Source: Acinetobacter lwoffii (GTDB lineage: Bacteria > Pseudomonadota > Gammaproteobacteria > Pseudomonadales > Moraxellaceae). From it: a stretch of DNA of 64,000 bases. Made by a program: the position numbers and the translations under genes. Location: positions 1 to 64,000 of the forward strand of contig SPVA01000118.1 in assembly GCA_013530545.1 (NCBI GenBank). Direction: 5' to 3'. Under the pieces are notes generated by a model. That model was not told where the DNA came from. It made no database searches and saw only the letters and a list, made by a program, of their open reading frames with translations. Positions 1-10,390 of the stretch are shown here, piece by piece. How positions within the stretch are numbered: the stretch's first letter is position 1; each line of letters begins with the position of its first letter.

Positions 1-428
1 GCATTCTGACATTGCAGTTTATCCCGCTCATAATCCGCCTGTTTTTGTTGCAGGCTGTTGCCATTTTCCATGGTCGTCCGCGCCCAGATTTCCAGACTGG
101 TCAAAGCTTTACGACACAGAGCATATTTGCCTTCGGTCACCGAATCGGTCATTTTGACATTAATACGCCAGTCTGTACTCAATTTACGTGCTGGTTGACG
201 TACCTGTGTTTCCAGCTGATCCACTTCTTTATTATAGACCAGTGGATCCACTTCATTGATCAGTTGCCATGCGGCATTGGCATAAGTCGTCGCATCATTA
301 GTCAATTTAGGTGCCGGTTTAATTTCTGGCTTATCAGTCGATTGACTGTCATTCCCACACGCTTGTAACAATATTGCCGTGCTTATTAAAGCAGCAATCA
401 GCATCGCACGTGTCTTGAACATCCACAT
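1..428 (-). CDS. Putative lipoprotein, N-terminal part, runs off the left edge
   Basis: A minus-strand frame is open from an ATG at 428 to the window edge, about 142 codons. A second in-frame ATG lies at 422. The GGCGAG six bases before the 428 ATG is a fair ribosome site, so I prefer 428. The protein starts with a short basic stretch and a hydrophobic segment ending in a lipobox (LLQAC), which predicts a type II signal peptide and lipidation at about Cys24. After it comes a polar region rich in Asn, Thr and Lys, consistent with a periplasmic or outer-membrane-anchored protein. I do not recognise a family and the C-terminus is missing. The downstream azlC gene points the other way, so the two share the upstream region. 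Confidence 0.7.
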   Translation of the reverse strand, partial: MWMFKTRAMLIAALISTAILLQACGNDSQSTDKPEIKPAPKLTNDATTYANAAWQLINEVDPLVYNKEVDQLETQVRQPARKLSTDWRINVKMTDSVTEGKYALCRKALTSLEIWARTTMENGNSLQQKQADYERDKLQCQN

Positions 429-531
429 ATCAGGCTCGCCAATTTAAACATTTCGGCACTATGCTATTAAATTCACGTAGAATACACAATCTTCATTTGA
501 CCCATCGTTCAACTCTCCTTCAAGGTGTGTC

Positions 532-1284
532 GTGTCTGAACCGAATCAACTCGCTACGCAACCTGCTGGCTTCTGGCAAGGTGCAAAAGATAGCCAAGCG
601 ATTATCTTCACTTATTTACCAGTGTCGTTTGCTTTTGGTGTTTCAGCCACTCAGTTTGGCTTTACCGCCTGGGAAGCACTGTTCCTGTCCTGCTCGATGT
701 ATGCAGGTGCCAGCCAGTTCCTGGTGATCGCTCTCTTAGGTAGTGGCACATCTATCTGGATGACGGCATTAACCGTGATTGCCTTAGACATTCGTCATCT
801 GCTTTATGGCCCTGCGTTACAAAATCTGATTCAAGACCGGCTGAATTTAAAGAAAACGGCAATCTGGTCTTGGGGTTTGACCGATGAAGTTTTTGCCTCC
901 GGCATGATCAAGCTCTCGCAACGGCGACAGGAATGGTCAGAATCCTGGATGCTCGGTTTAAGCCTGTTTAGCTGGATGTCCTGGGCACTCGGATCTTTCC
1001 TCGGTGGATTGTTTGCCGATCAGGTCAGCAACCTGCCGCAATTCTTGCAAGCGGCTCTAGACTTCCTGTTACCTGCGCTGTTCCTGAGTTTCCTATTGGC
1101 TGCTTTTGAGAAGAAACATACTTTTGTTGTGGCTGTCACCATTCTGGTTTCTGCTGTGGCCTGTTACTTTATTGATCTGTCTGCCGCGATTTTCATTGGC
1201 ATCAGTTCTGGTATTTTTGCCGGCCTGTTCAAGCACTATATCTTAAAACAGCCAGATCCTGAACATGCAGGAGATCAAGCATGA
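532..1284 (+). CDS. azlC: AzlC-family branched-chain amino acid exporter, large subunit (copy 1)
   Basis: The 250-residue protein is very hydrophobic, with the several membrane segments expected for AzlC, the large subunit of a two-component exporter of branched-chain amino acids and analogues. The family signature D-x-R-H in ALDIRHLLYGPAL is near residue 90. The start is a GTG at 532, with AAGG six bases upstream. Translation is coupled to azlD through an ATGA overlap. A second azlCD pair lies at 27392-28437 in this window. This copy has no regulator next to it, while the second is divergent from an Lrp-type gene. The substrate is inferred from the family only. Confidence 0.88.
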   Translation: MSEPNQLATQPAGFWQGAKDSQAIIFTYLPVSFAFGVSATQFGFTAWEALFLSCSMYAGASQFLVIALLGSGTSIWMTALTVIALDIRHLLYGPALQNLIQDRLNLKKTAIWSWGLTDEVFASGMIKLSQRRQEWSESWMLGLSLFSWMSWALGSFLGGLFADQVSNLPQFLQAALDFLLPALFLSFLLAAFEKKHTFVVAVTILVSAVACYFIDLSAAIFIGISSGIFAGLFKHYILKQPDPEHAGDQA

Positions 1285-1628
1285 ATCTAGAGATTATTCT
1301 GGTCGGCATTGTCGTCGGGATCGCCAATTTCGTCTCACGCTTCGGGCCTTTTTTTGTGATTCAGAAATTTCAGCAAGGCTCACAAAAACGCGGAGCATTG
1401 TGGCTAAAAATTGCCTTGGGTTCAATCGGCATTGCGGCAATCAGCTCCATGCTGGTAGTTGCTACCTTACCGCCATTATTAGAAACACCGAATAAAAGTT
1501 TTGCGATGCTGGTTGGCTTTATTGTGCTCACGGTTTTGTACTTTAAGTTTAAACGTATTGTGATGGCGACACTGACCGCAGCGCTCACCTATGGCCTGGT
1601 TTACACCTATGTTCCAGTACCCTTTTAA
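1281..1628 (+). CDS. azlD: AzlD-family small subunit of branched-chain amino acid exporter (copy 1)
   Basis: The 115-residue protein has about four hydrophobic segments and matches AzlD, the small partner of AzlC. It begins with ATG at 1281 inside the stop of azlC (ATGA overlap), which implies translational coupling and roughly equal amounts of the two subunits. The N-terminus places a conserved Ser-Arg-Phe-Gly in the first helix, comparable to the Thr-Arg-Ile-Leu-Gly of the second copy at 28138. A strong hairpin terminator follows at once, so azlCD appears to be a two-gene unit. Confidence 0.85.
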   Translation: MNLEIILVGIVVGIANFVSRFGPFFVIQKFQQGSQKRGALWLKIALGSIGIAAISSMLVVATLPPLLETPNKSFAMLVGFIVLTVLYFKFKRIVMATLTAALTYGLVYTYVPVPF

Positions 1629-1654
1629 GCTTTAACTCGTTGATCAATCGAAAC

Positions 1655-1691
1655 AAAGACTTATGCTAAACTCATAGTATAGGTCTTTTTT
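1655..1691 (+). terminator. Intrinsic terminator of azlCD (copy 1)
   Basis: A 14-bp stem, with two positions that pair as G-U in RNA, is followed directly by six T. It lies 27 bases after the azlD stop. Confidence 0.75.
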
Positions 1692-1721
1692 ATATAACAA
1701 TAAAAACAAGGAAGGATGCGC

Positions 1722-2366
1722 ATGTTTGAGGTCAAACAGGTGATTGAAGGCAAAATCTTTATTCATCATCGGCGCGATGAAATGTTAACCGTATTCCATC
1801 GACATGAAGTGCCGGCACAATATTTTGAATGTTTTATCAATGCTCAAAATTTTACCGGACATTTTGTCGAAATACATGCTCAACCAGCAGATCAAGTTCG
1901 GGTGGTTTATATTAAAAAGAATAGCACCCATCAAATTATTGCTATGCTTAATCAGAGCCAATACGTGCTGCATCTTCATCCTTTGACATTGATTTTGGGT
2001 AAATGGAGCTTCAGACATCGTGTCCTGCCGAATACTCTAAAAATTTTTGCTGGTTTATTTGCGCTCCTTTTTATTCTTTTTTCAGCTACCGCCTTTTCAG
2101 CAGATCAGTTCCAGCTCACCACCATCTTGCGAGACTGCATTCAATTCACAGTTTTTGGGCTACTGTTATTTTTGCTGTGCTTTGTACTGCCTTTTGTATT
2201 GCCCTATGCGTATTTCCTGCATGTTCGTACATTACGTCTGTTAAAGATGCTAAATATCAATACTGAACAAGTTGCACAAATAGAAAAGCTCAAGTCTCAA
2301 AGCGAGATTTATCTTCTGCAAACGCAGTCTGACAGCGATGTGAAAATGACAGCGCCTCCTTATTAA
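1722..2366 (+). CDS. Hypothetical protein with two C-terminal membrane segments
   Basis: I do not recognise this 214-residue protein. The first ~100 residues are soluble, with mixed beta-type composition and several His and Phe. Two strong hydrophobic segments follow at about 105-125 and 142-168, and a charged tail rich in Gln and Ser ends the protein. An ATG at 1716 is in frame, but its purine-rich stretch AAGGAAGG directly abuts it. The ATG at 1722 has that site at the normal six-base spacing, so I place the start there. It stands alone between the azlCD terminator and purT. A membrane-anchored cytoplasmic domain is the most that can be inferred. Confidence 0.7.
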   Translation: MFEVKQVIEGKIFIHHRRDEMLTVFHRHEVPAQYFECFINAQNFTGHFVEIHAQPADQVRVVYIKKNSTHQIIAMLNQSQYVLHLHPLTLILGKWSFRHRVLPNTLKIFAGLFALLFILFSATAFSADQFQLTTILRDCIQFTVFGLLLFLLCFVLPFVLPYAYFLHVRTLRLLKMLNINTEQVAQIEKLKSQSEIYLLQTQSDSDVKMTAPPY

Positions 2367-2429
2367 AATCTAGAAAAACTTTATAAATAAAACTGTTGGT
2401 CAATATCACAATTTTGTATGAATCTTGGC

Positions 2430-2457
2430 TTAACTGTCGGCTCAGTTCTGCTATGCT
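2430..2457 (+). promoter_or_regulatory. Candidate sigma-70 promoter for purT-glnD-dapC
   Basis: TTAACT and TATGCT are separated by 16 bases, and the -10 ends 34 bases before the preferred purT start. No PurR-like operator was recognised by eye. Confidence 0.35.
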
Positions 2458-2490
2458 AAAAGTCCATAAAATCAACCATGGATGATCCAC

Positions 2491-3696
2491 ATGAGCGTGA
2501 CTATTGGTACTCCCCTTCAATCTTCTGCCTATAAAGTTCTATTATTGGGTTCTGGTGAACTGGGCAAGGAAGTGGTGATTTCACTACAACGCCTTGGAGT
2601 CGAAGTTCATGCTGCTGACCGTTATGATCATGCCCCTGCCATGCAGGTTGCGCATTATTCCTATACCTTGAATATGGCAGATGCTGTAGAACTCAAACAA
2701 CTCATCAATCAAATCCAGCCACATTTAATTGTTCCTGAAATTGAAGCGATTGCGACCGAAGTTCTGCTTGAAATAGAAGCCCAGAACATTGCTACAGTCA
2801 TTCCTTCTGCTAAAGCCGTCAATCTGACCATGAACCGTGAAGGTATTCGTCGTCTGGCTGCGGAAGAACTCGGTCTGCCAACTTCAGCTTACCGTTTTGC
2901 CGACAGTTTAGAATCCTTCCGCGCGGCCTGTGACGATGTCGGCTATCCAAACTTTGTGAAACCGGTAATGTCATCTTCAGGCAAAGGCCAGTCTCGTGTC
3001 ACAAACTTTGATGAAGTCGATGCAGCGTGGGAATATGCGCAAACCGGTGGCCGGGTCAATCAGGGTACGGTGATTGTAGAATCACAAATTGACTTTGATT
3101 TTGAAATTACCTTATTGACTGTTCGTGCAAAAAACCCAGAAACCGGCGAAATCGAAACGTCTTACTGCGACCCGATCGGACATCGTCAGGATTCAGGCGA
3201 TTATGTGGAAAGCTGGCAGCCTCAACCGATGACTCCAGCCGCGCTGGAAGAATCCAAGCGTATTGCCAATAAGGTTACTACAGCACTCGGTGGTTGCGGC
3301 ATCTTTGGTGTAGAGCTCTTTGTAAAAGGCGACAAAGTATGGTTTAGTGAGGTTTCCCCACGTCCACACGATACTGGACTGGTGACTTTAGCCTCCCAAT
3401 TTCAAAGTGAATTTGAGCTGCATGCACGTGCTATTTTAGGCTTGCCGGTGAATACTGCACGACATAGTGTGGCTGCCAGTGCGGTAATTTATGCTGGAGT
3501 AGATGGCCGTAATCTTTCATTTTCTGGCCTGAATCTTGCTTTAGCAGACGGCAATACCGATTTGCGCCTGTTTGGCAAACCTGAAGGTTTTAAACGTCGT
3601 CGTATGGGCGTTGCCACAGCACGTGCGGAAAACATTGAACAGGCACGTGAACTGGCCCTACAGGTCGCAAACCAAGTTAGCGTCAACCAAAACTAA
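2491..3696 (+). CDS. purT: Formate-dependent phosphoribosylglycinamide formyltransferase 2 (PurT)
   Basis: PurT uses formate and ATP to formylate GAR in purine biosynthesis, an alternative to folate-dependent PurN. The 401-residue protein follows E. coli PurT closely: a nucleotide-binding start with GSGELGKEV, the segment VPEIEAIAT, the ATP-grasp region with [11 protein letters not shown], and [11 protein letters not shown] with the metal-binding Glu near the C-terminus. An in-frame ATG three codons upstream (2482) is also possible. I prefer 2491 because the recognisable protein begins there, although neither start has a strong ribosome site. Only 26 bases separate it from glnD, so purT, glnD and dapC are probably co-transcribed. 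Confidence 0.95.
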   Translation: MSVTIGTPLQSSAYKVLLLGSGELGKEVVISLQRLGVEVHAADRYDHAPAMQVAHYSYTLNMADAVELKQLINQIQPHLIVPEIEAIATEVLLEIEAQNIATVIPSAKAVNLTMNREGIRRLAAEELGLPTSAYRFADSLESFRAACDDVGYPNFVKPVMSSSGKGQSRVTNFDEVDAAWEYAQTGGRVNQGTVIVESQIDFDFEITLLTVRAKNPETGEIETSYCDPIGHRQDSGDYVESWQPQPMTPAALEESKRIANKVTTALGGCGIFGVELFVKGDKVWFSEVSPRPHDTGLVTLASQFQSEFELHARAILGLPVNTARHSVAASAVIYAGVDGRNLSFSGLNLALADGNTDLRLFGKPEGFKRRRMGVATARAENIEQARELALQVANQVSVNQN

Positions 3697-3722
3697 GCTG
3701 AAATACCAACGGACGACTGTAC

Positions 3723-6395
3723 ATGATCAACACCCATCCACTGCTGAATTACGCTAAAAGTAACCATGACATTAAAGCCATCAATCAATGGCGCAGTGAT
3801 GTCGAAAATCAGCTTCAGGAAAGTTTTGAAAATGGCCAGTCGATTCGGGATATTATTCTGGCGCGTTCTAATCTGATTGATGAAGCATTGCAGTTTCTCT
3901 GGCAACATGCCGAACTGGATCAAACTGATTTGGCCCTGTTTGCTGTCGGGGGCTATGGTCGCCGTGAAATGCTGCCTTATTCTGATGTCGACATCATGAT
4001 CTTGTCGGAAGATGAGATTAACCCGCAACAGGAACAACTGATTTCTACATTCATTTCATCGCTTTGGGACGTGGGAAATTTCAAACCCGGTATCAGTGTC
4101 CGCACCATCAATGAATGTGTTAATCAGGCCAGCAGTGATCTCACCGTTGCCACCACCCTGATTGAAGCCCGCCTGATTATTGGCAATGAAAACCTGTGCA
4201 AATGGCCACGTCGCATCGTGTCACGTACCTGGACCGACAAAACCTTTTTTGATGCCAAGATGGATGAGCAGCATAAACGCTATGCTCAGCACAACAATAC
4301 CGAAAGCAATCTGGAACCGGATATTAAAAATGCGCCGGGTGGTATCCGTGACATCAATCAGATTGGCTGGATTGCCAAACGGCATTTCCGCGTCAATCGC
4401 ATTTACGATCTGGTGCATCTCGGTTTTATTTCAGAATTTGAACTCGGTGTGCTTGAGGAAGCCGAAAGTTTCCTCTGGGAAATCCGTCATCACCTGCACC
4501 GCCTGACCAAGCGCGATGAAAACCGCTTATTGTTCGATTATCAGCGCGATATTGCTGCCAAATTCGGCTATGTGCGTGAAGAAGCGCATCATCCGAACTA
4601 TCCAATTGAACAGTTCATGAAGCGCTATTATCGCAGTGCGCAGCAAGTGTCTACACTGAACGAAATGCTGCTGGCTTATTTTAATGAATCGGTGATTACG
4701 CCACGTTTACCGCAATATGAACGCCAGATCGAAGAAATCAACCAGAACTTTAAACTGGTCGATGGCAAACTGGCTGTGCAACATCACAAGATTTTCTCGG
4801 AAAATCCAAGCGCAATTCTGGAAATTTTCTATCTGCTGGCCAATCGTCCTGAAATCGAAGGCATTCGTGCGCGTACCTTACGCCTGCTGACCTTGGCTGG
4901 AAAACGTATTGATCAGGATTTCCGTGATAATCCGGTGCATCAGGCACTGTTTATGGCGATTATCCGTTCACCGCATCGACTCTATGACACCATGGTTGCC
5001 ATGAAGCGTTATGGTGTGCTTGGAAACTATATTCCTGCATTTGGACAAATTCTGGGACTGATGCAATATGACCTGTTCCATATTTATACGGTCGATGCAC
5101 ATACCTTATTGCTGCTACGTAATTTAAACCGCTTTAAAGAACCTGAATTTGCCAAAGAATTTCCGGTAGTCAGTTCAGTGTTCCAGCGTTTGACCCGTCG
5201 TGACATCGTTTATCTGGCGGCAATTTTCCATGATATTGCCAAAGGCCGTGGCGGTGATCACAGTGAACTTGGTGCCAGCGATGCGATTAAATTCTGCCGT
5301 AGTCACGGTTTTACCGAACGTGAAAGCAACCTGGTGGCCTGGCTGATCCAGAATCATCTGGTAATGTCTGTCACCGCCCAGAAAAAAGATATTTCCGATC
5401 CGGATGTGGTCAAAGAATTCGCAGAAAAAATGGGCGACATGGAGCATCTGGATTATTTATACACCCTGACGGTAGCCGATATTAACGCCACCAATCCGAA
5501 GCTGTGGAATACCTGGCGCGCTTCCCTGATGCGCCAGCTCTATACTCAGGCGCGCGATGTAATCCGTTCCGGTCTGGGTCGTCCGGTTGATTATCAAATG
5601 CTGATTGAAGATACCAAATTTGCGGCCAGCGAACTTCTGGTTCAGGACTTTTCACTGGATGAAGTAGAAAAAGTCTGGCAGGAACTTGGTGATGACTATT
5701 TCCTAAAAGAAACAGCAGATGAAATTGCCTGGCATACCCGTGCCATCTTACAACACGGCGACAATCCTGCTCCACTGGTGCTGATGCGGGCGCACCGTAA
5801 ATATGCGCAGGATGCGGTACAGATCTTTATTTATACGCAGGATCAACCCAACCTTTTTGCCACTACGGTGGCTATTCTGGATCGCATGAATCTGGATGTA
5901 CAAGACGCAAGAATTATTACTGCCACTAAAGCTTTCAGTCTGGATACCTACGTGGTATTGGACCGTTTTGGTACTTTATTGACTGATCCTGAACGCGAAG
6001 CCACAGTGATTGAAGCTCTGAAAGATGCCTTGAGTCATTCAGATGAATATCCGGGCTTGATGCAGCGCCGGATTCCGCGTCAATTACGTCATTTCGATAT
6101 TGAAAATACAGTCGATATCAGTGTCAATCCTGCCTTGAATCAAAATATGGTCGAAATTGCCACTCTCGATCATCCCGGTTTACTTGCCAAAATCGGCGGT
6201 TTATTTATGATGCAGGGCCTGGATATCCACTCTGCAAAAATCGCCACACTGGGCGAACGTGCCGAAGATATATTCTTTGTCACCAAAAAAGATGGCAACC
6301 CTATGACACCTGAAGAATCTGCTGAATTTGCAGCTGCACTTAAAATTGCACTGGATGAAGCCTCTCATCAGGTTTGTAGTCAACACTCACATTAA
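3723..6395 (+). CDS. glnD: Bifunctional uridylyltransferase/uridylyl-removing enzyme GlnD
   Basis: GlnD senses glutamine and adds or removes UMP on PII proteins, setting the state of nitrogen control. The 890-residue length is normal. The nucleotidyltransferase signature GGYGR with the PYSDVD metal aspartates is at residues 76-90. The HD domain for UMP removal carries [15 protein letters not shown] near residue 505. Two ACT domains follow at the C-terminus, one around [13 protein letters not shown] and one around [13 protein letters not shown]. All key residues visible are intact. It sits between purT and dapC with gaps of 26 and 17 bases, suggesting one transcript. Confidence 0.96.
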   Translation: MINTHPLLNYAKSNHDIKAINQWRSDVENQLQESFENGQSIRDIILARSNLIDEALQFLWQHAELDQTDLALFAVGGYGRREMLPYSDVDIMILSEDEINPQQEQLISTFISSLWDVGNFKPGISVRTINECVNQASSDLTVATTLIEARLIIGNENLCKWPRRIVSRTWTDKTFFDAKMDEQHKRYAQHNNTESNLEPDIKNAPGGIRDINQIGWIAKRHFRVNRIYDLVHLGFISEFELGVLEEAESFLWEIRHHLHRLTKRDENRLLFDYQRDIAAKFGYVREEAHHPNYPIEQFMKRYYRSAQQVSTLNEMLLAYFNESVITPRLPQYERQIEEINQNFKLVDGKLAVQHHKIFSENPSAILEIFYLLANRPEIEGIRARTLRLLTLAGKRIDQDFRDNPVHQALFMAIIRSPHRLYDTMVAMKRYGVLGNYIPAFGQILGLMQYDLFHIYTVDAHTLLLLRNLNRFKEPEFAKEFPVVSSVFQRLTRRDIVYLAAIFHDIAKGRGGDHSELGASDAIKFCRSHGFTERESNLVAWLIQNHLVMSVTAQKKDISDPDVVKEFAEKMGDMEHLDYLYTLTVADINATNPKLWNTWRASLMRQLYTQARDVIRSGLGRPVDYQMLIEDTKFAASELLVQDFSLDEVEKVWQELGDDYFLKETADEIAWHTRAILQHGDNPAPLVLMRAHRKYAQDAVQIFIYTQDQPNLFATTVAILDRMNLDVQDARIITATKAFSLDTYVVLDRFGTLLTDPEREATVIEALKDALSHSDEYPGLMQRRIPRQLRHFDIENTVDISVNPALNQNMVEIATLDHPGLLAKIGGLFMMQGLDIHSAKIATLGERAEDIFFVTKKDGNPMTPEESAEFAAALKIALDEASHQVCSQHSH

Positions 6396-6412
6396 AACGC
6401 GGTTACTTATTC

Positions 6413-7582
6413 ATGAACTCTAGCTTGTCTCTACTGCATCCTTATCCGTTTGAAAAGTTAAATCAGCTTTTTGCGGATATCCAGCCTGCAAATATGCCTT
6501 TAATTCCCCTGTCGATTGGTGAACCGAAGCATCCTGCACCGGAGTTTGTGAAACAAGCGATTATCGATAACTTCAAACATTTGTCGACGTATCCAAACAG
6601 TAAAGGCCTGCCGGAGCTACGTGAAAGTATTACCCAATGGCTGACGCGCCGTTTTAAGCTGAATAGCATCAGCGCAGACAGCAATATCCTGCCCGTTTCC
6701 GGTACGCGTGAAGCGATTTTCTCGTTTGTACAGGCTTTGGTGAATCGTGAAGATGCACCTTATGTGGTGATGCCAAATCCGTTTTACCAGATTTATGAAG
6801 GCGCAACGCTGCTCGCAGGTGCCAAACCTTATTTCATCAACTGTACTGAGGAAAATAATTACCTCGGTGATTTTGATGCTGTTCCGGCAGAAGTCTGGGA
6901 AAAAACGGCATTGCTATTTGTCTGCACCCCGGGCAATCCAACCGGTGCAGTATTATCAAAAGAGCAGTTTAAAAAACTGATTGCCCTGTCGGATCAATAC
7001 AACTTTGTGATTGCTTCAGACGAATGCTATTCAGAACTCTGGTTTGATCAGGCACCTGTAGGTTTACTGGAAGTTTGTGCTGAAATCGGCCGGGATGACT
7101 ATAAAAACTGTGTGGTGTTCCATTCACTGTCTAAACGTTCTAACCTTCCGGGTATGCGTTCAGGTTTTGTTGCCGGTGATGCCAGCCTGTTAAAACCTTA
7201 CTTGCAATACCGTACTTACCACGGTGCAGCGATGCCGGTGCAACATCAACTGGCTTCAATTGCTGCCTGGGATGATGAAGCGCATGTGGAAGAAAACCGG
7301 GTGCAATACCGTGCCAAGTTTGATTTATTCCAGAAAGAACTCGGTCACCTGCTACCGCTCAAAAAACCGGATGCAGGTTTCTACTACTGGTTAAAAGTTG
7401 ACAATGATGAAGCCTTTGCAAAACGCCTGATGGAAGAAGCACATATTAAAGTTCTTCCAGGTCGCTATTTATCCCGCGATACCGAACAGGGTAATCCGGG
7501 TGAAAATCATGTACGTCTGGCACTCGTAGCCGATCTGGCGCAATGTGAAGAAGTCATTCGACGCCTGAAAGCTATTCTCTAA
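6413..7582 (+). CDS. dapC: Succinyldiaminopimelate transaminase (DapC)
   Basis: A class I/II fold PLP aminotransferase of 389 residues. It resembles the proteobacterial DapC group, which converts N-succinyl-2-amino-6-ketopimelate to N-succinyl-diaminopimelate in lysine and peptidoglycan-precursor synthesis. The N-terminal PLSIGEPKHPAPEF, the CTPGNPTGAV segment and the PLP lysine in SLSKRSNLPGMRSGF are all visible. Its place directly behind glnD, as in other gammaproteobacteria, supports the assignment over a generic aminotransferase. A strong terminator follows the stop. Confidence 0.9.
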   Translation: MNSSLSLLHPYPFEKLNQLFADIQPANMPLIPLSIGEPKHPAPEFVKQAIIDNFKHLSTYPNSKGLPELRESITQWLTRRFKLNSISADSNILPVSGTREAIFSFVQALVNREDAPYVVMPNPFYQIYEGATLLAGAKPYFINCTEENNYLGDFDAVPAEVWEKTALLFVCTPGNPTGAVLSKEQFKKLIALSDQYNFVIASDECYSELWFDQAPVGLLEVCAEIGRDDYKNCVVFHSLSKRSNLPGMRSGFVAGDASLLKPYLQYRTYHGAAMPVQHQLASIAAWDDEAHVEENRVQYRAKFDLFQKELGHLLPLKKPDAGFYYWLKVDNDEAFAKRLMEEAHIKVLPGRYLSRDTEQGNPGENHVRLALVADLAQCEEVIRRLKAIL

Positions 7583-7597
7583 GTTTTGCTCATAACT

Positions 7598-7629
7598 AAA
7601 AAAACCCACTTTTCCGAAGTGGGTTTTTA
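7598..7629. terminator. Intrinsic terminator after dapC
   Basis: The hairpin has a stem built on AACCCACTT/AAGTGGGTT with A-run and T-run flanks. It can act in both directions and lies between the convergent dapC and Gpx genes. Confidence 0.85.
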
Positions 7630-7684
7630 ATTGGATTCAGATGAGTTTTATCTTCATCGCATACTGAGAAAATAACGCAGAGTC

Positions 7685-8161
7685 TTACAACACTTTGGCA
7701 ATTTCATCTTCAAGATCTTCAGGCTTGGTGGTTGGTGCAAAACGGTTCAACACCTTGCCATCACGGCCGATCAGGAACTTGGTAAAATTCCATTTAATTC
7801 CATTGCCTAAAATACCTTTGGAATTATTGGTTAAATAGCGAAAAATGGCGTGCGCTTCAGGGCCTTTGACATCCACCTTGGAAAACATCGGGAAAGATAC
7901 CCCGTAATTCTTCTGGCAAAATTCCCCAATCTGTTCATTGGAACCCGGATCTTGGCCGCCAAACTGGTTACATGGAAATCCCAAAATTTCCAGACCTTGA
8001 TCTCTATATTTTTCGTAAAGTTTTTCTAATCCTGAAAATTGTGGGGTAAAACCACACTTACTCGCTGTATTGACGATCAAAAGTACCTTGCCTTCATAAT
8101 CTGCAAGTGGCTTACTTTTGCCATCTAACAATTCAGCTTCGAACTGATAAATGTTAGTCAT
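7685..8161 (-). CDS. Glutathione peroxidase family protein (Cys type)
   Basis: This 158-residue thioredoxin-fold peroxidase reduces peroxides at the expense of thioredoxin or glutathione. The peroxidatic cysteine is Cys36 in NTASKCGFT (Cys, not selenocysteine). The second conserved block [10 protein letters not shown] carries Cys64 and Gln70, and the conserved Trp-Asn-Phe is in KWNFTKF. It overlaps the upstream msrB by four bases (ATGA), so the two are translated together and form a small oxidative repair unit. The electron donor cannot be told from sequence, although bacterial members with Cys64 are usually thioredoxin-dependent. Confidence 0.9.
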   Translation of the reverse strand: MTNIYQFEAELLDGKSKPLADYEGKVLLIVNTASKCGFTPQFSGLEKLYEKYRDQGLEILGFPCNQFGGQDPGSNEQIGEFCQKNYGVSFPMFSKVDVKGPEAHAIFRYLTNNSKGILGNGIKWNFTKFLIGRDGKVLNRFAPTTKPEDLEDEIAKVL

Positions 8162-8577
8162 GGATAGGTTTCCTCATCATTTTTTTCTTGTGTTTCTAAG
8201 TCTAACGAAGCCGAGTTGACACAATAACGCAAACCCGTCGGTTCTGGGCCATCCGGGAAAACATGCCCTAAATGTGCGTCACAATGATGACAAACAATCT
8301 CAGTTCTGACCATTCCGTGTGAAGTATCAGGTAATTCTTCTACCACCGAACTGCTGACGGGACGGTAGAAACTTGGCCAGCCACAGCCGCTGTCATATTT
8401 GGTCTCAGACGAGAACAGTGGCGTGCCGCAGCAACGGCATACATAGGTGCCATCTTGCTTGGTATTCCAGTATTTTCCAGTAAATGCCGGCTCGGTTCCC
8501 TTCTCGCGCGTAATGCGAAACTCCTCAGGTGATAACTCTCTTTGCCATTCCCGGTCTGATTTATTGAGTTTTCCCAT
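8158..8577 (-). CDS. msrB: Peptide-methionine (R)-S-oxide reductase MsrB
   Basis: MsrB reduces the R-epimer of methionine sulfoxide in proteins. The 139-residue protein shows the zinc-binding CxxC pairs (RCCGTP with its partner, and CHHC), the GWPSFY block, and the catalytic Cys in RYCVNSASL near the C-terminus. A GTG two codons upstream (8583) is in frame. The ATG at 8577 has AAAGG at a workable distance and matches the usual N-terminus MGKLNKSD, so I use it. The gene is followed by the overlapping gpx gene. Confidence 0.92.
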   Translation of the reverse strand: MGKLNKSDREWQRELSPEEFRITREKGTEPAFTGKYWNTKQDGTYVCRCCGTPLFSSETKYDSGCGWPSFYRPVSSSVVEELPDTSHGMVRTEIVCHHCDAHLGHVFPDGPEPTGLRYCVNSASLDLETQEKNDEETYP

Positions 8578-8805
8578 GATCACATACCTTTTTATCTTGC
8601 TATTTAAAATAGGATAATCCTATATTTACGTGATTCATTTTAAAAATTCTAGTCTTTATTCAACATTTTACAAAAGACATATAATGTCTAAAAAAGCAAA
8701 AAGAAAGCAAATATAAAAATAAAAGTAAGCAATTTTTACATTAAATGTTTTTTAGTGAGCAAATTTAATGGTATTCTTAGCTCTAAATTTGCTCAGGATT
8801 AAAAA

Positions 8806-10190
8806 ATGTCGCAAAAAAAGAGCGTAATTTTTAAAAATCTGCTGCCTGTGATCAAACAATATCAGCAGCTTGGATTTACGCATGAAAAAATTGTTGCACT
8901 ACTTCGAGATGAACATGATCTCGATCTAGTCACAACTGAGACATTTAAAAGTTATTTATATCGTTATGCAAAAGTGACCTCCACTCCATCCGAGAACATC
9001 AAAATGCCGAACACTTTCCAATCCCCTCGCGAAATCAAGAAATCATCCAAGCTTGATCATGTTTGCTACGACATTCGCGGACCTGTGTTACGAGCGGCCA
9101 TCGAGATGGAAGAAGCGGTTTTGAAGCACCACAAGAAATTATCAACGATGTGGCTTTAAACCTGCCGAATGCGATTGGCTATACAGATTCCAAAGGGATT
9201 TTCCCGGCGCGTAAGGCGATCTGTCAGTATTATCAGCAAAAAGGCATTCTGGATATGCACGTCAATGACGTCTATGTCGGTAATGGTGTGTCTGAACTGA
9301 TTGTTATGGCCATGCAAGGTCTGCTGGATGATGGCGATGAAATGCTGATTCCAATGCCAGATTATCCACTCTGGACAGCAGCAGTGAACCTGTCTGGCGG
9401 TACTGCGATTCACTATAAATGTGATGAAGAAAATCACTGGTATCCAGATATTGCTGATATGGAAAGCAAAATCACGCCAAATACCCGTGGTATTGTGATT
9501 ATCAACCCGAATAACCCGACCGGTTCGGTTTATCCACGTCATGTGTTACAACAAATTGTCGACTTGGCCAAGAAATATGACCTGATTTTATTTGCTGATG
9601 AAATCTACGACAAAATTATCTACGATGGAATCGAGCATGTTGCTGTAGCAGCTCTGGCTGGCGATCAGCTCTGTGTTTCGTTTAACGGTTTATCTAAAGC
9701 CTATCGTATTGCTGGTTTCCGTTCCGGCTGGATGGCAATTACCGGCAATAAAGCACGTGCAGCAGACTATATTGAAGGTCTTGATATGCTGGCGTCGATG
9801 CGACTGTGCGCCAACCATCAGGCACAATATGCGATTCAAACCGCCCTGGGTGGTTACCAGTCTATTAATGACCTGATTCGTCCGGGTGGCCGTTTATATG
9901 AACAGCGTAATATTGCCTGGGAAATGCTGAACGAAATTCCAGGTGTGTCTTGTGTCAAGCCTGAAGGCGCGATGTACTGCTTCCCGAAACTGGATCCGAA
10001 TGTGTATCCAATTCAGGACGATGAAAAACTGATGTTGGACTTATTACGTGCCGAGAAAGTGCTTCTGGTTCAAGGGACAGGCTTTAACTGGCCAACACCG
10101 GATCATTTCCGTGTCGTGTTCCTGCCGGCTGAAAATGAACTGCGTGAAGCCATCACTCGTGTTGGCCGTTTCCTGGCCAAGATGCGTTAA
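8806..10190 (+). pseudogene. alaA: Alanine aminotransferase-type gene (AlaA-like), frameshifted by an internal deletion
   Basis: Two frames together make one AlaA-type aminotransferase. The first, 8806-9159, encodes an ~80-residue helical extension followed by the AlaA N-terminus (KSSKLDHVCYDIRGPVLRA). It then runs out of frame and stops. The second frame resumes near 9116 with GFEAPQEII and continues to 10190 through NPNNPTGSVY, the PLP-lysine block SFNGLSKAYRIAG and the C-terminus. Between them the family has about 15 residues ending in the glycine-binding LNIGNPAPF, and these are absent. The junction GAAGAAGCGG/TTTTGAA fits a loss of about 46 bases. No good internal start restores the second part, so the product is probably inactive. 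Acinetobacter relatives carry an intact gene with the same N-terminal extension, as far as I recall. Confidence 0.85.
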
Positions 10191-10210
10191 TTCTTGAAAT
10201 AGACAATATA

Positions 10211-10237
10211 AAAAACCGCGTTGATACGCGGTTTTTT
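10211..10237 (+). terminator. Intrinsic terminator after the alaA-like gene
   Basis: ACCGCG and CGCGGT arms enclose a six-base loop, with A-run and T-run flanks, 20 bases past the stop. Confidence 0.85.
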
Positions 10238-10390
10238 ATTTCTCTGAAAAAGTTCAGGCTTTTGACTGATGAAATTTTAAAAATCATACGGGCTTACTTG
10301 AGCAAATTTCTGCACTCAATGGTTTCTTCTCAGACAATTTCCCCTCAATCATGAAGATTCATGTTATTTTTTGATCAAATATAAAATTCT

